Below the pieces are notes generated by a model. It saw only the letters and a list, made by a program, of their open reading frames with translations. It did not search any database and was not told the origin of the DNA. Shown in pieces: positions 54,890 to 64,000 of a stretch of 64,000 nucleotides of DNA. Each line of letters begins with the position of its first letter. The stretch's first letter is position 1. The stretch is from Hysterium pulicare CBS 123377 (taxonomy: Eukaryota; Ascomycota; Dothideomycetes; Hysteriales; Hysteriaceae): positions 1 through 64,000 of the forward strand of contig AJFK01000423.1 of the NCBI GenBank assembly GCA_000467715.1. The letters run 5' to 3'. The translations under genes and the position numbers were made by a program.

Positions 54890-57800
54890 TTGAAGAACCC
54901 AAACGAAAGGGTTGCGATGCCTGGATGTAAAGCTTCCACCTGTATGTATGATCAAGTAAGAACAAGCTCCTGCAAACTCTACTTGCCGAGGGCAATAACG
55001 GAAGGGAATGAAGAAGAAGCTTGTAAAGTTTGGTCCAATGAATCCTCCGAAGTTATATGCAGCTGATTGATGCGAGGAAATGTGAACAAGGCTGAACAGA
55101 TTGAGAAAGCGAATCAATAGATAGGCCAAACTATTGGAGAACAACTAAAACACGCGTGCTCTTGACCTCTCATACCAAAGCCCATTTGGAGAGGCAGTGC
55201 ATGTTAATGGGCCGGTCAGCGGAGTCATTGTTGCTGATGAAAAGGTCGCTTTTTGAGCGTTGGCAACAATCCTATTGAAGGGTAGCCTAGTGAAAGACTA
55301 ACGGCGGGGCCACTGTCAAGGGCTGGAGTTTCATCAGTCCTCTATCCCGTGAACATCAACACGAGAGAAAAAATAGCGGTACAACAGGCTTAGTAGTTCC
55401 AGTGAATGCTAATCTCCCCAGAAACAGCTCTAGTCTTCACCGGACCAAAGGCTTTCTGGTTGAGCCCAATATTATTCGATATTCATGCCTCAGTCATTCA
55501 AAAAGAGGACTGAATGCCCTAAACAGCAAAAATTGTTGCTGCCTAGACTTTAATCAGACAGTGAGATCTGGAGGGACTCTGCCTCGCTAATCAAGTATTT
55601 GCCATAAGGCACACCCCTTGTCTCACTTTCCTATAGACCCACGAGTGGCGCAGCCAATCTCTGGGAAATTAGCGCCGTTCTTTACCTGGCACAGCGGTAT
55701 AATTCGAACTGGTGTGCCAGTGAACCATGAAACTGGCATGAGATATTGGTGGAGGACTGTAAAGCCTGGGGGACCACGTCCGGTGAAAGTAATATCATTA
55801 CCGGTCGAGGATAGATGATAAGAGACAATGATATAAAGACTCACATATATTATTAGCCTTATAGCCTGATACGTAGGTGAATTATTGTTCACATGTTCTT
55901 TTGTACACCAAATCGGGTTGATTCTTGGAACATGACGCGGAAATCCAAGGCAATTGAGAACGATTCACCTTCAGCTAGGTCGTATGGTCAAAGGCATTGA
56001 AAAGAGGCTTGTGATTCAGTGTGGTCTTTGTGATCAATCTCACTGAAAGGTGCCACCGTAGTCGTTCAAGTTCTTTTCCAATTTTTCACATTGTGGGAAG
56101 TGTATAAATTTATCTTATGGAGAGGCGCTCCACCATGTGTAGCAAGTTCCGCTTTTGTTAACCATGTTGGAGACCTTAACCTTGAGGTTAAAGTAGGAGA
56201 GACTACTGAGTGGAGTTGGGTTTTGACTTCTCCTTGCACAACGGGGCAAATACTACGACAGCTATAGATCCAAAGCCTTGCTCTCATCAACGGAATAGAA
56301 AAGGAACCGGGAAGGATAAGCATTGCCGCACAATCCCTAACCAAAAATATAGCAAAAGAAACACTTTGGTCACCAATTGAGGTACCGAGAAACTAGGCTT
56401 GCGCCGTTTGCTCTTGTTTCGTCTTCTTTACAGAATGACTAATACACCACTACTTGTGGGAGTCAAACTCGATGCTTTTAGAGAGATTGTTGATTGGCGA
56501 TTGTTGATGATTGATTGAAAAGTTGTCGAGATTACCTCCGAACCTACACCACATTAGTTGAAAACATTTCAGTGCAGGAAATGGAGGAGCAAGTGAGTGG
56601 TGAAGGAAAGCTGAATTATCGATTGGGAAATGGCACTAAGAGAAATGATGGGGAACACCACCTTTAGACAGTAATGGGCAATTATCAGTCATGCCCTTCA
56701 CTATCACTGCTGTCCATCTCGCATCTATCCCTCTAATCTCTATCCGCCAACTTCAACCTCTTGATCCATCCAGGCTAGCGCAATCTCATGGCATTAGGAT
56801 ATTGCACAATATGGACCCACCAGCCGCTCACTCACGTCCAAGTCTTCCAACATGTTGTTGATCATTCGGTCGCCCGGCACTCACGTCCCATATTATCGAA
56901 TGGGAACGGGATTGTGAGACTTCATGGACCTTTGAGGACGACTCACTGGGAGGGACGCCACACCATGGTTTGGTGGAGGCTACGGCAATGAATGTAAGTC
57001 ATGAACATGGCAACGGAGGATGGGAACAAAGAGAGAAGAGAGGTTTTTATAGGCGATTTAGAAGGAGTGAGAATTTGATTTCAGCGCGTGAGGCTTTGAG
57101 AGGTGACAAAAACGATAGTACTAACATGACGGCTGCCCGAGAGAGAAGAAAGAAGGTTAAGAGTGCACAGTACCATAGCATCCGCCACACTGCCCAACAT
57201 CATTCCTTCTCATTGATATCCGTCACCATCACCATCGTAACTCTCTATCGTTCTCTTCTCGAAGTTCACGTTCTTTAAACCACACTCAACTCCCTCTGAT
57301 AAAAGCATCCATTCTATTTGGTTGGATTCAAACCATCCCACCACCCAGAACTTAAATCATTTCCCGTAAATTTTTTGATCCTGGAACTCTCCAAGACGTA
57401 ACCTCGCACATGTACCAAGCGAGATGGCGGTTATAGCCTTATCGTATTAAAATTGTCATGGATGGGTGGCGGGGACACACACCAGCCCATAAGTTGATAG
57501 AAGCTGCTTTCAAGGCCGTTGATGTGAGGAAAAGCGAGGGATATGGAAGAGATTGGCGCTTTAATAGACCTCGCAGAAGGAACGGAAGAAGGATATGAGT
57601 AAGCCGGGCACGTGAACTCTTTAGAAGATAGGACCGCATTAAGTATTAATGTCCTTATCCACGTCGATGGTAAAGCCCTCTGTTCGAAAATGAATACAAT
57701 AGCATTATGATTGATGCATGAAAGGTATCCACACGTAAGCAACTGAACGTACAACATCAACAATAGTAACCCGTCCATCAATCGTCCGCTAGAACACTAG

Positions 57801-57989
57801 TGAAGCCGTCACCGTAATGCAGTCGTAAAGAAACAGAATGCAGGATTGTCGTGGATAAACAGAATGCACGAAAAGCCATGATATCAGAGTAAGAAAGAAA
57901 AAAAAACAGGAAACATGCAGTCCATATCGATATCTCGTATACTCGAGCAACAAACAACCGTGAACCAAGTACAGCAGTGAGCCTAGAAC
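54890..57989. other. 3.1-kb gene-poor region
   Basis: No gene with domain or splice support was found on either strand. The left end may hold upstream exons of the motif-bearing gene, the right end the 3' flank of the APSES gene. No tRNA, repeat cluster or transposon mark was seen. Confidence 0.45.
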
Positions 57990-60771
57990 TCAAGGAAGTC
58001 CGGAATATCTCTGCGACGGTGGGAGAGTGGTAAGCTGGTAAGGGAAGGCAACATTCATCGGCATCCCATCAACCTTGCGCAGGAATTCCCGAACTCTTCC
58101 GACCTCGACCTCGCCCACAGGCACGGGTTCGCTCTCCAGCGCCTGCACAAGCCCGTCTAAGACCTCGTCGACTTTCGTTTCATCCACGCTCGTACAAAGA
58201 CTAACGACTTTTCTGTACATGGTCTCCAACTCCCCATCTTTCTGCTTCAATGCCTTACTCCTGGTCGCGAGCGCAACATTGTTCTTGACGTAACTCTCTA
58301 GTCTTTGTCTCAGCACAACAGGAGATGGCAGATGCGACAGATACTGCTGGTTCTGTGGGGAGAGTGAAGATAGGTCGAGGGAGGCGGACGAAGAGGATGA
58401 GAAAGTCAGGAAATCACGACCAGACGATGAAGGAGGGATGTGGTGCATCCTCTGTCTTGCGGAATCGGGAAGTTCTTCAGGGCGTACGATGACACCAGCA
58501 CCATCTCTATCTGCGTCACCAAGTCTTACTTTGCCTGCCCCATGCAAAGAACTGGGATCTGTGACGCTGAGAGCGCGCCTTTGAGTATCGAGCCAGCGAC
58601 GGAGATTTGTAATGCGTTGGGCACGGTCCGTACGAGCGCGGAGACGAGTGCGTAGGGTGTCTAGACGTGCAGACTCACTTTTCTGGAGGGCAGAGAGTTG
58701 AGCGATGGATTCGTTGATGCGGTCGATGGTATCTTGTTTCAGGCGTGCTTCTTGGGTGTATTGCACCGTCACTGATTGGAGAAAGGAGGATAAGACTAGA
58801 TCGAGAACGTTAGAACTTCGAAAGCAAGATTTGAAACTGGAGCCCACTTACGTGGTTGAATCTCTCTACTGGTCTCATCAACCTTGCTTAACGGTGCTTT
58901 ACTCTTGCTGGGTGAACTCATCTGCGTCGCTGGGAGCACTTCAGCCCCCTCCAAGTCATTTCCGACGCCGAAATCTATCGGCCGCATGCCCTTGTGGTTC
59001 GGTATTGTTGGATCGGCTTGCACTTCCATCAACTGAGAGATGATGTTCCGGTTCCCGATTCTGGCTGCGAGATTTAGAGCTGTATTGCCAGCCTTGTCCC
59101 TGGCGTTGACCATCTCTTGCATGAACCTCATCAGGCCTATTGGCTTAGGTATATTGCCATTGCCCTCGAATGAGCTCGATTGACTGCTACTGCTATTGCT
59201 TCGAACGAGGTATTCGAGAAGAGCTTCCAAGTAATATTTACTGGAAGCAGCACGACCTTTGATAGCGCAAGTTACTGCAATGTGATGCAGAATAGTACGG
59301 CCCTGCGCATCTCTCAGTTCAATAAGGGGTGCTAATATTTCCAAGGTCTCTGGGAAACAGCTGTGATCCAAGCTGTTGTTTACTGAAACGGCGCTCATAA
59401 GTGGCGTTTGCCCAGCGGCATTTCCTCGGAACATGTTTGCTCCTTTTGAGACAAGTAACCGCATCAGCGAAACGCGTGCAAGGGTAGCCGCCCAATGCAA
59501 TGCGGTGTTAGCCGTGTTGTCGATTGGCATGTCTAGATCGGAACCGGAGAGATGGACTATTGCTGGGTGGTTGCTGAAGTCTGTTCGAGATTGATCGGCG
59601 AAGAGATCAGTCAACATGGCTTGTTTCTCTTCAGCAACTTTCTCACTAGGTGGAGGAAGGGGTGCGAAAGCAGTTGGAACATCGCCATCAGCAGTTGAAA
59701 AGTTGTGGCCCGTTTGGTAGAAGGATTCATTTGGCTCTGTTGGCGACCCATCACGCATGGATATGTCCAGTCCGTTGGGCTGAGAGAAGGAGTCTTCCTG
59801 GGACGGTCTCATTCGCTTCCTTGGGGGTTCTTGTGAATCGGCTGCACCATCCATATTTTCGCTAAATTGCCCAGTACCATATGCAGAATCGGTAGCGCCG
59901 TTCGCTCCGAAGCTGCGCTCGGATGCAAGGCTTGGAATACTTTGTTGGCTGCTTGCTCGGAAAGATTCTTGGCTTCCAATGGGTCCTTGGGATGGTCGTC
60001 CCATCGATCGCCTTTGAGAAGAGCTTCCCGGCCGAGGTGCTGGGGAGTTCATCCGGGCGACTTTGTTCATAGCAGCAAGAGCATTGGTGGCTGTGGAGGA
60101 TATATTGGAGAAGAAGGTTCCACCAACATTCTGGTTTGTGTTTCGACCATCCATACTTTGCGTATAGAACCTTTTTCTGTTTGCCGCCATGGCTTGCTCC
60201 TTGGTAGGGGTCTCAATTCCTTGTCCAGAGTTCCCATCATTGCTCACGTCATAGTCCAACAGAGGTCTGAGAATATCCTCCACGCCATATTGGCGACAGA
60301 ACTCCCTTCCTCGGCGATAATTTATCCAGGTGCCTTGGTATTTTCCGTAGCCGCCTTGAACCTTCTCGTGCTCTCCGGTCAATATCTCTTTCTCCAGCAC
60401 CTTTGTGCGTTTGCCTTTATCGACACCGGCGACCTTGAGGATTTGGGTAGCATTCAGCCAGGAGTCGGAACGTCTTCTCATGACAGCGATACGGTTGACT
60501 TCCATTTCGTAGACGGAGACGCCCGAATAAACAGCCTTGGCGAAGCCATGTCAGTAATGTGGGGTTTCAGAGAGCGCATGTGTCCGCGCAAACATACAGT
60601 ATAGATCTGAGGCTTCTCCATAGGATGCGGAGTGTAGCCATTGACGTCTGAAAAACTCCTGTTGAAGGACGACGGGGCCATCATGCCGTGTGACGAATTG
60701 CCGTACATGGCGGGCTGGGACGAAGCACCAGAAGGGAATGAGGATGCTAGGGACGAGCGCGCGACTTGCAT
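57990..60771 (-). CDS. MBP1: APSES/KilA-N transcription factor, MBP1-type subunit of MBF
   Basis: Three exons (60771-60598, 60535-58852, 58795-57990) give 887 aa. MBF drives G1/S genes. The DNA-binding KilA-N/APSES domain starts PQIYTAVYSGVSVYEMEVN and includes RRRSDSWLNATQILKVAGVD and YGKYQGTWINYRRGREFCRQ. Ankyrin repeats lie at about residues 390-590 (NTALHWAATLARVSLMRLLV, GRTILHHIAVTCAIKGRA, GNTALNLAARIGNRNIISQL). The C-terminal third is a coiled coil for pairing with the Swi6-type partner. The 62-nt first intron and 56-nt second intron keep frame. MBP1 rather than SWI4 is favoured by the N-terminal DNA-binding domain and by filamentous ascomycetes usually having a single such factor. The promoter has cell-cycle-box-like sites. 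Confidence 0.9.
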
Positions 60772-61202
60772 ACTGTCGAGCGACTGGGAATATCTCGATA
60801 GCCTGGAGCGGGGAATTTGGTGTTCCTCAAGCGGCTCCAGGCATGGCGAGCCTTCGCGAGGGGTGAAGGGGAATGTGAAGGGGCGATCGGAGCGCTACTG
60901 AACAAGCACGCAGCAGAATCTAATCACAGAAGAAAGTTGAAAACGAAAGACGCTGGTGGTCAATGAGTGAATGCCCGTGAAGAGTGAGAATATGGCGGGA
61001 AAGTCGGGAGGTTGGCGCGTTTTCGTGTGGCAGATGCGCGTCTCCGCCCGCTAAACTCGGACTTCTTTTGGGTTTAGCTCGACCTCTTCCAATTAGAGTC
61101 CCAGTTTACCCTTTCACCCTTCAATTGGCTGTTGCATCGCTCTCATTCACTTGTTCACTCGTTTCACTCTCTTTGGCACCCCGTACACTCCCTATCCACC
61201 GC
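60772..61202. promoter_or_regulatory. Divergent promoter with E2F/MCB/SCB-like sites
   Basis: Shared by MBP1 (minus) and the LYR-domain gene (plus). GGCGGGAAA at 60994-61002 is an E2F-like site. At 61014-61027, GGCGCGTTTTCGTG holds ACGCG and CACGAAAA on the minus strand, which are MCB and SCB cores. A factor of this class often controls its own gene. Confidence 0.45.
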
Positions 61203-62414
61203 ATGTCACCCATCCATGAAGGTGCTGCACAGACAATATCAAACCTCCATTCTATCCACCTCCTTCGTGCCCTTCTAAGAGAGACGAGCTATCTACCCGA
61301 TGCTGCTTCGCGAAAGTACTTCCACAACCATATTTTATCCCGCTTCAAGGCCCAGCAGCCCATCACAAAAGCAATAGAGACACCATGGCGGGACCAGCGG
61401 GAATATGGCATGGAGAAATACCACCGGAGACGTCACGTCTCCATGATAGAGCAAAGGACCGTACAACAGCAGAGAGCTGGTCGTAAAGCGCTCTCTGTCC
61501 TTCGTCGAGCGAACTTTGGTTATCTACCGTGCCTTGAGAAAGTGCTTCTCCATACCTATGGTCGCGTGGGTCGGAGAAGACATCAGCTTCTAAACGACCT
61601 GCTAAAACCAGAAGTACTTGACGACGCAGACGCACTTGAAGCTTCAATGGAAACAGAAGCTCACCTCACTTCACCGCTTCAAAGCCTGTACTATAGCGAA
61701 CGACGGTTTCTTTCATACTTTGACACCCCTGGAAAGAAGTCAGAATCCGAGATCGAGATACGAATATCTGACCGATTCCCCAGACTGAAAGAAGTAGTCT
61801 CAAGCCAGAGCAACACTCAGCCAGACGACGAAAAAATAAAAGATAGAATCCTTGCCCCAAGCAAGAATATCTGGGAACGTCCCATGCCAATACGGCGAGC
61901 TCGCAATATTGTTAAGCGATGGTACAAGAATAACATGGAGAAACTGTTACCCCCTCTTCCCGAACATGAGTGGGACAGGCTCAAGGGATTATCTACCGGA
62001 TCTATCAAATGGGAAGGATTAGTACCGCGTCGCTCTTCTGGACTGGGACATCATGAGGAGCCTCAATCGCCTGTTGACGTGCAAAAGTCAAAGATCCTCC
62101 AAGGTCTCCAGTTAAAGATGCCTTCCCTACTCGAGAGACCCGTGGGAAAGGATAAGCCGCATAGCTTTACCCCACGCTTCATGAGACGGCTATATGCGCA
62201 GGTCTTTGCGCAAAGTTGCAAACTTAACTGGGATCCGGTCTATGGCAAATGGCGTGCTGAATGGGGCTCAAAAACTGAGTGGAAGCCTCCGACTCTGTCT
62301 AATGCCATCAACGATGCATTGTTTGCGGGCGTTATGGACAAGGAAAGAGTCCCAAGCGGAAAATCACAAGGGGTAAAGAAGTCAAAGCCACGACGCAACC
62401 AGTCGCAGGTTTGA
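61203..62414 (+). CDS. LYR-domain protein (Cup1-like), probably mitochondrial
   Basis: A single exon of 403 aa starts MSPIHEGAAQTISNLHSIHL. The first 80 residues form a complex-1-LYR-like helical domain: HLLRALLRETSYLPDAASRK, then YFHNHILSRFK and a VLRRANFGYLPCLEKVLLHT segment. The usual L-Y-R is LLR here. The central and C-terminal parts are basic and unrecognised, with IRRARNIVKRWYKNNMEKLL and SFTPRFMRRLYAQVFAQSCK. Fungal Cup1-type LYR proteins are mitochondrial. An upstream in-frame ATG at 60984 would add a hydrophobic leader lying in the promoter of MBP1 and is less likely. Confidence 0.75.
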   Translation: MSPIHEGAAQTISNLHSIHLLRALLRETSYLPDAASRKYFHNHILSRFKAQQPITKAIETPWRDQREYGMEKYHRRRHVSMIEQRTVQQQRAGRKALSVLRRANFGYLPCLEKVLLHTYGRVGRRRHQLLNDLLKPEVLDDADALEASMETEAHLTSPLQSLYYSERRFLSYFDTPGKKSESEIEIRISDRFPRLKEVVSSQSNTQPDDEKIKDRILAPSKNIWERPMPIRRARNIVKRWYKNNMEKLLPPLPEHEWDRLKGLSTGSIKWEGLVPRRSSGLGHHEEPQSPVDVQKSKILQGLQLKMPSLLERPVGKDKPHSFTPRFMRRLYAQVFAQSCKLNWDPVYGKWRAEWGSKTEWKPPTLSNAINDALFAGVMDKERVPSGKSQGVKKSKPRRNQSQV

Positions 62415-62896
62415 TAGGTGACGACTAAATGAGACACACCCAACCCTTCGAGAGGACGGGTTCTCGAGGCTTACTCGAACCAAACTCATGATCACCACAA
62501 CATTCCCCGGCTAATCATATGGGATCTTTTGCTAGGGTGAGTATAATCATTCCTCTAGAAGTATACGAACTCCGCGGAGCATTTAAAGATTCTTACCTCT
62601 TGTCCGAAGTTGCCACTCAATCTCAATCGGAATGGTAACAAGGTGCAACGATCTGTGTTCCATCAACTATGGTCAGATACAAACGACATGTTGCAATTCC
62701 TTTCTCTCGCGACTAAAGGAGGATTTCCTGGAATGCTTGTAACCAATCGGCAAATTCCGGCGGTAAGTAACTCTCCCGCACCTCATGATCATCACTTCCA
62801 CATGGTTTTTTTGGGCAGAAGGGCGTGCCTAGCACAATCTCCACCAAAAAGCTCTACTCCCTCAAATCCCTAATTCCTCTATTCTTCCTACCAACA
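62415..62896. other. Intergenic spacer
   Basis: 3' flank of the LYR gene and promoter of the acetyltransferase gene. A plus-strand open stretch from 62610 lacks a recognised domain; it could be 5' untranslated. Confidence 0.4.
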
Positions 62897-63473
62897 ATGG
62901 CTTCTGAAGCGTCAATTCGCCACGCAACGCGCGAAGGTTCCTCAACGGCTCCAAATTTCGTCTTCCGTACTAACAGTCTCCGTAGACGTCCAGATCATCC
63001 TCGGCCTCATCCACGAGCTTGCTTCCTACGAAAACGCCACATCCTCTGTCCTTGCAACCGAAGAAACTCTCGCGGCAACCTTGACCTTCGCTCCGTCACC
63101 CAACACCGCACCTCCAGCCTCTGCACCGGGTTTTGCAAAAACACTGCTCATAACGGCGCCCGAAGGCGAAGTTGCGGGTATGGCACTCTACTTCAACAAC
63201 TACAGTACGTGGCGCGCGGCGCCGGGAATATACTTGGAAGATCTGTTCGTAAAACCTAAGTACCGGAAGAGGGGTTATGGTACAGCGATGATTAGGGAAT
63301 TGGCGAAGGAGGTATTGAGTATTAAAGGTGGAAGGCTGGAGTGGAGCTGCTTGGATTGGAATACACCTAGTCTGGAGTTCTATGAGAGTCTTGGGGCGAA
63401 GAGGATGAGCGAGTGGGTTGGGCTGAGGGTAGATGGCGATGCGCTTGTGAAGTTAGCTGAGGGCAAGAAATAG
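62897..63473 (+). CDS. GNAT N-acetyltransferase, diamine/spermidine acetyltransferase-like
   Basis: Two exons (62897-62936, 62986-63473) over a 49-nt intron give 175 aa. The fold is complete: IRHATREDVQIILGLIHELA, then VAGMALYFNNYSTWRAAPGI, YLEDLFVKPKYRKRGYGTAM (the R/Q-x-x-G-x-G/A acetyl-CoA loop as RKRGYGTA), and WSCLDWNTPSLEFYESLGAK. These match polyamine and diamine acetyltransferases (SSAT/thialysine type). The enzyme uses acetyl-CoA in the cytosol; the amine substrate is inferred. The intron begins GTTCCT, a weak donor, but has TACTAAC and TAG, and restores REDVQII. Confidence 0.9.
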
Positions 63474-64000
63474 ACATGGTGTAAAGACCTTACGAAGAGC
63501 AATGGGGCTTTTCAACCCCTTGGATCCTCCTAGGCTGTTCTTGGGAGCGTGCGAGCAGAGTGGATATCGGGTAACATCTAGTTTCCAGGATACCCAAGAA
63601 TGACCGCAGCTTATCTCAAGCTCTGAATGAAGTTCATACAGCAACTAGATCACTTGCCAAAAGCTTGTTTTCCTAATACGCTGTCTCCAATCCATCGTCT
63701 ATCTCTCATTGAATCCTTCTTTGTCAACGTTCCCTACTAACTTATACTTTTGCTTATATTCTAATGAGTCATAGCTCGGGATAATCCCTTTCACACCCAC
63801 CACATCCGTTCGAATCCCTCAACGCCTTCTAGCCGGAGCAACGATCCTCCGTTCTCCGAAAAACTCCCTCCATTGTCTCTTGACTATAAGAGCCTCATGC
63901 TCCTAAACGAACTTGTTCTCTCTTCTTCACCAACTACGAGTTGTTGTAAGGTTTCCAAAAATCGACCCTCGGGGAGTCCGTATGGAAAGAGAGACTGTCT
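63474..64000. other. Right-edge intergenic
   Basis: 3' flank of the acetyltransferase gene, followed by pyrimidine-rich DNA near 63730-63920 that may be the start of a promoter for a gene beyond the window. Confidence 0.4.

Noticed and set aside
54890-57989. Possible remains of a transposable element in the gene-poor stretch
   Set aside because: No terminal repeats, transposase motifs or target duplications could be seen.

Overview
This window comes from the nuclear genome of a filamentous ascomycete (Pezizomycotina). Almost every protein gene is broken by short GT-AG introns, mostly 48-140 nt with CTRAY-like branch sites. Several families are typical of these fungi: a DUF6594 membrane protein, a DUF7587 protein, a SesA-type domain with HET-s-like amyloid repeats, a Fungal_trans_2 regulator, an APSES factor and 2EXR/F-box-like proteins. 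A Leotiomycete-like relative is my guess only. No rRNA, CRISPR array, virus-like element or intact transposon was seen.

Layout. 0.8-7 kb: an RBM26/27 (Rmn1)-type RNA-binding protein and elongation factor 2. 9.6-16.2 kb: an ACS-type MFS transporter, a zinc-free alcohol dehydrogenase/quinone oxidoreductase, a MYND-finger protein and a DUF7587 protein. 17-19.6 kb: a tiny SVIP-like protein with an N-myristoylation signal and a p97/Cdc48-binding VIM motif, then a peroxisomal-type 3-ketoacyl-CoA thiolase. 20-28.6 kb: accessory DNA with two decayed 2OG-Fe(II)-oxygenase-family genes flanking a secreted subtilase and a 2EXR-like protein. 28.9-32.2 kb: CTF18. 32.8-33.0 kb: an initiator tRNA-Met gene interrupted three times. 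35-40.2 kb: a DUF6594 protein and a pentapeptide-like protein. 40.5-44.6 kb: the P5A ATPase SPF1. 45-50.3 kb: a transcription-factor-like protein and glutaminyl-tRNA synthetase. 50.8-55 kb: a putative amyloid-signalling locus, with a SesA-like effector carrying three C-terminal repeats and a second gene about 3.4 kb away carrying the same motif near its N-terminus. 58-63.5 kb: the MBP1-type APSES factor, a divergent LYR-domain protein and a GNAT acetyltransferase.

The strongest unusual signal is the initiator tRNA at 32812-33016. All four helices are fully paired once three inserts are removed. One insert sits at the canonical 37/38 site. The other two, at 26/27 and 46/47, have textbook spliceosomal ends (GTAAGT...CAG and GTAGGT...TAG) and branch-like CTGAT/CTAAT motifs. 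This looks like a Pol III tRNA gene carrying mRNA-type introns. Next in interest are the amyloid-motif pair and the fungal SVIP-like protein.

Exon structures were worked out by hand from splice signals and reading frame. Where three or more exons are given, the summed length was checked to be a multiple of three.
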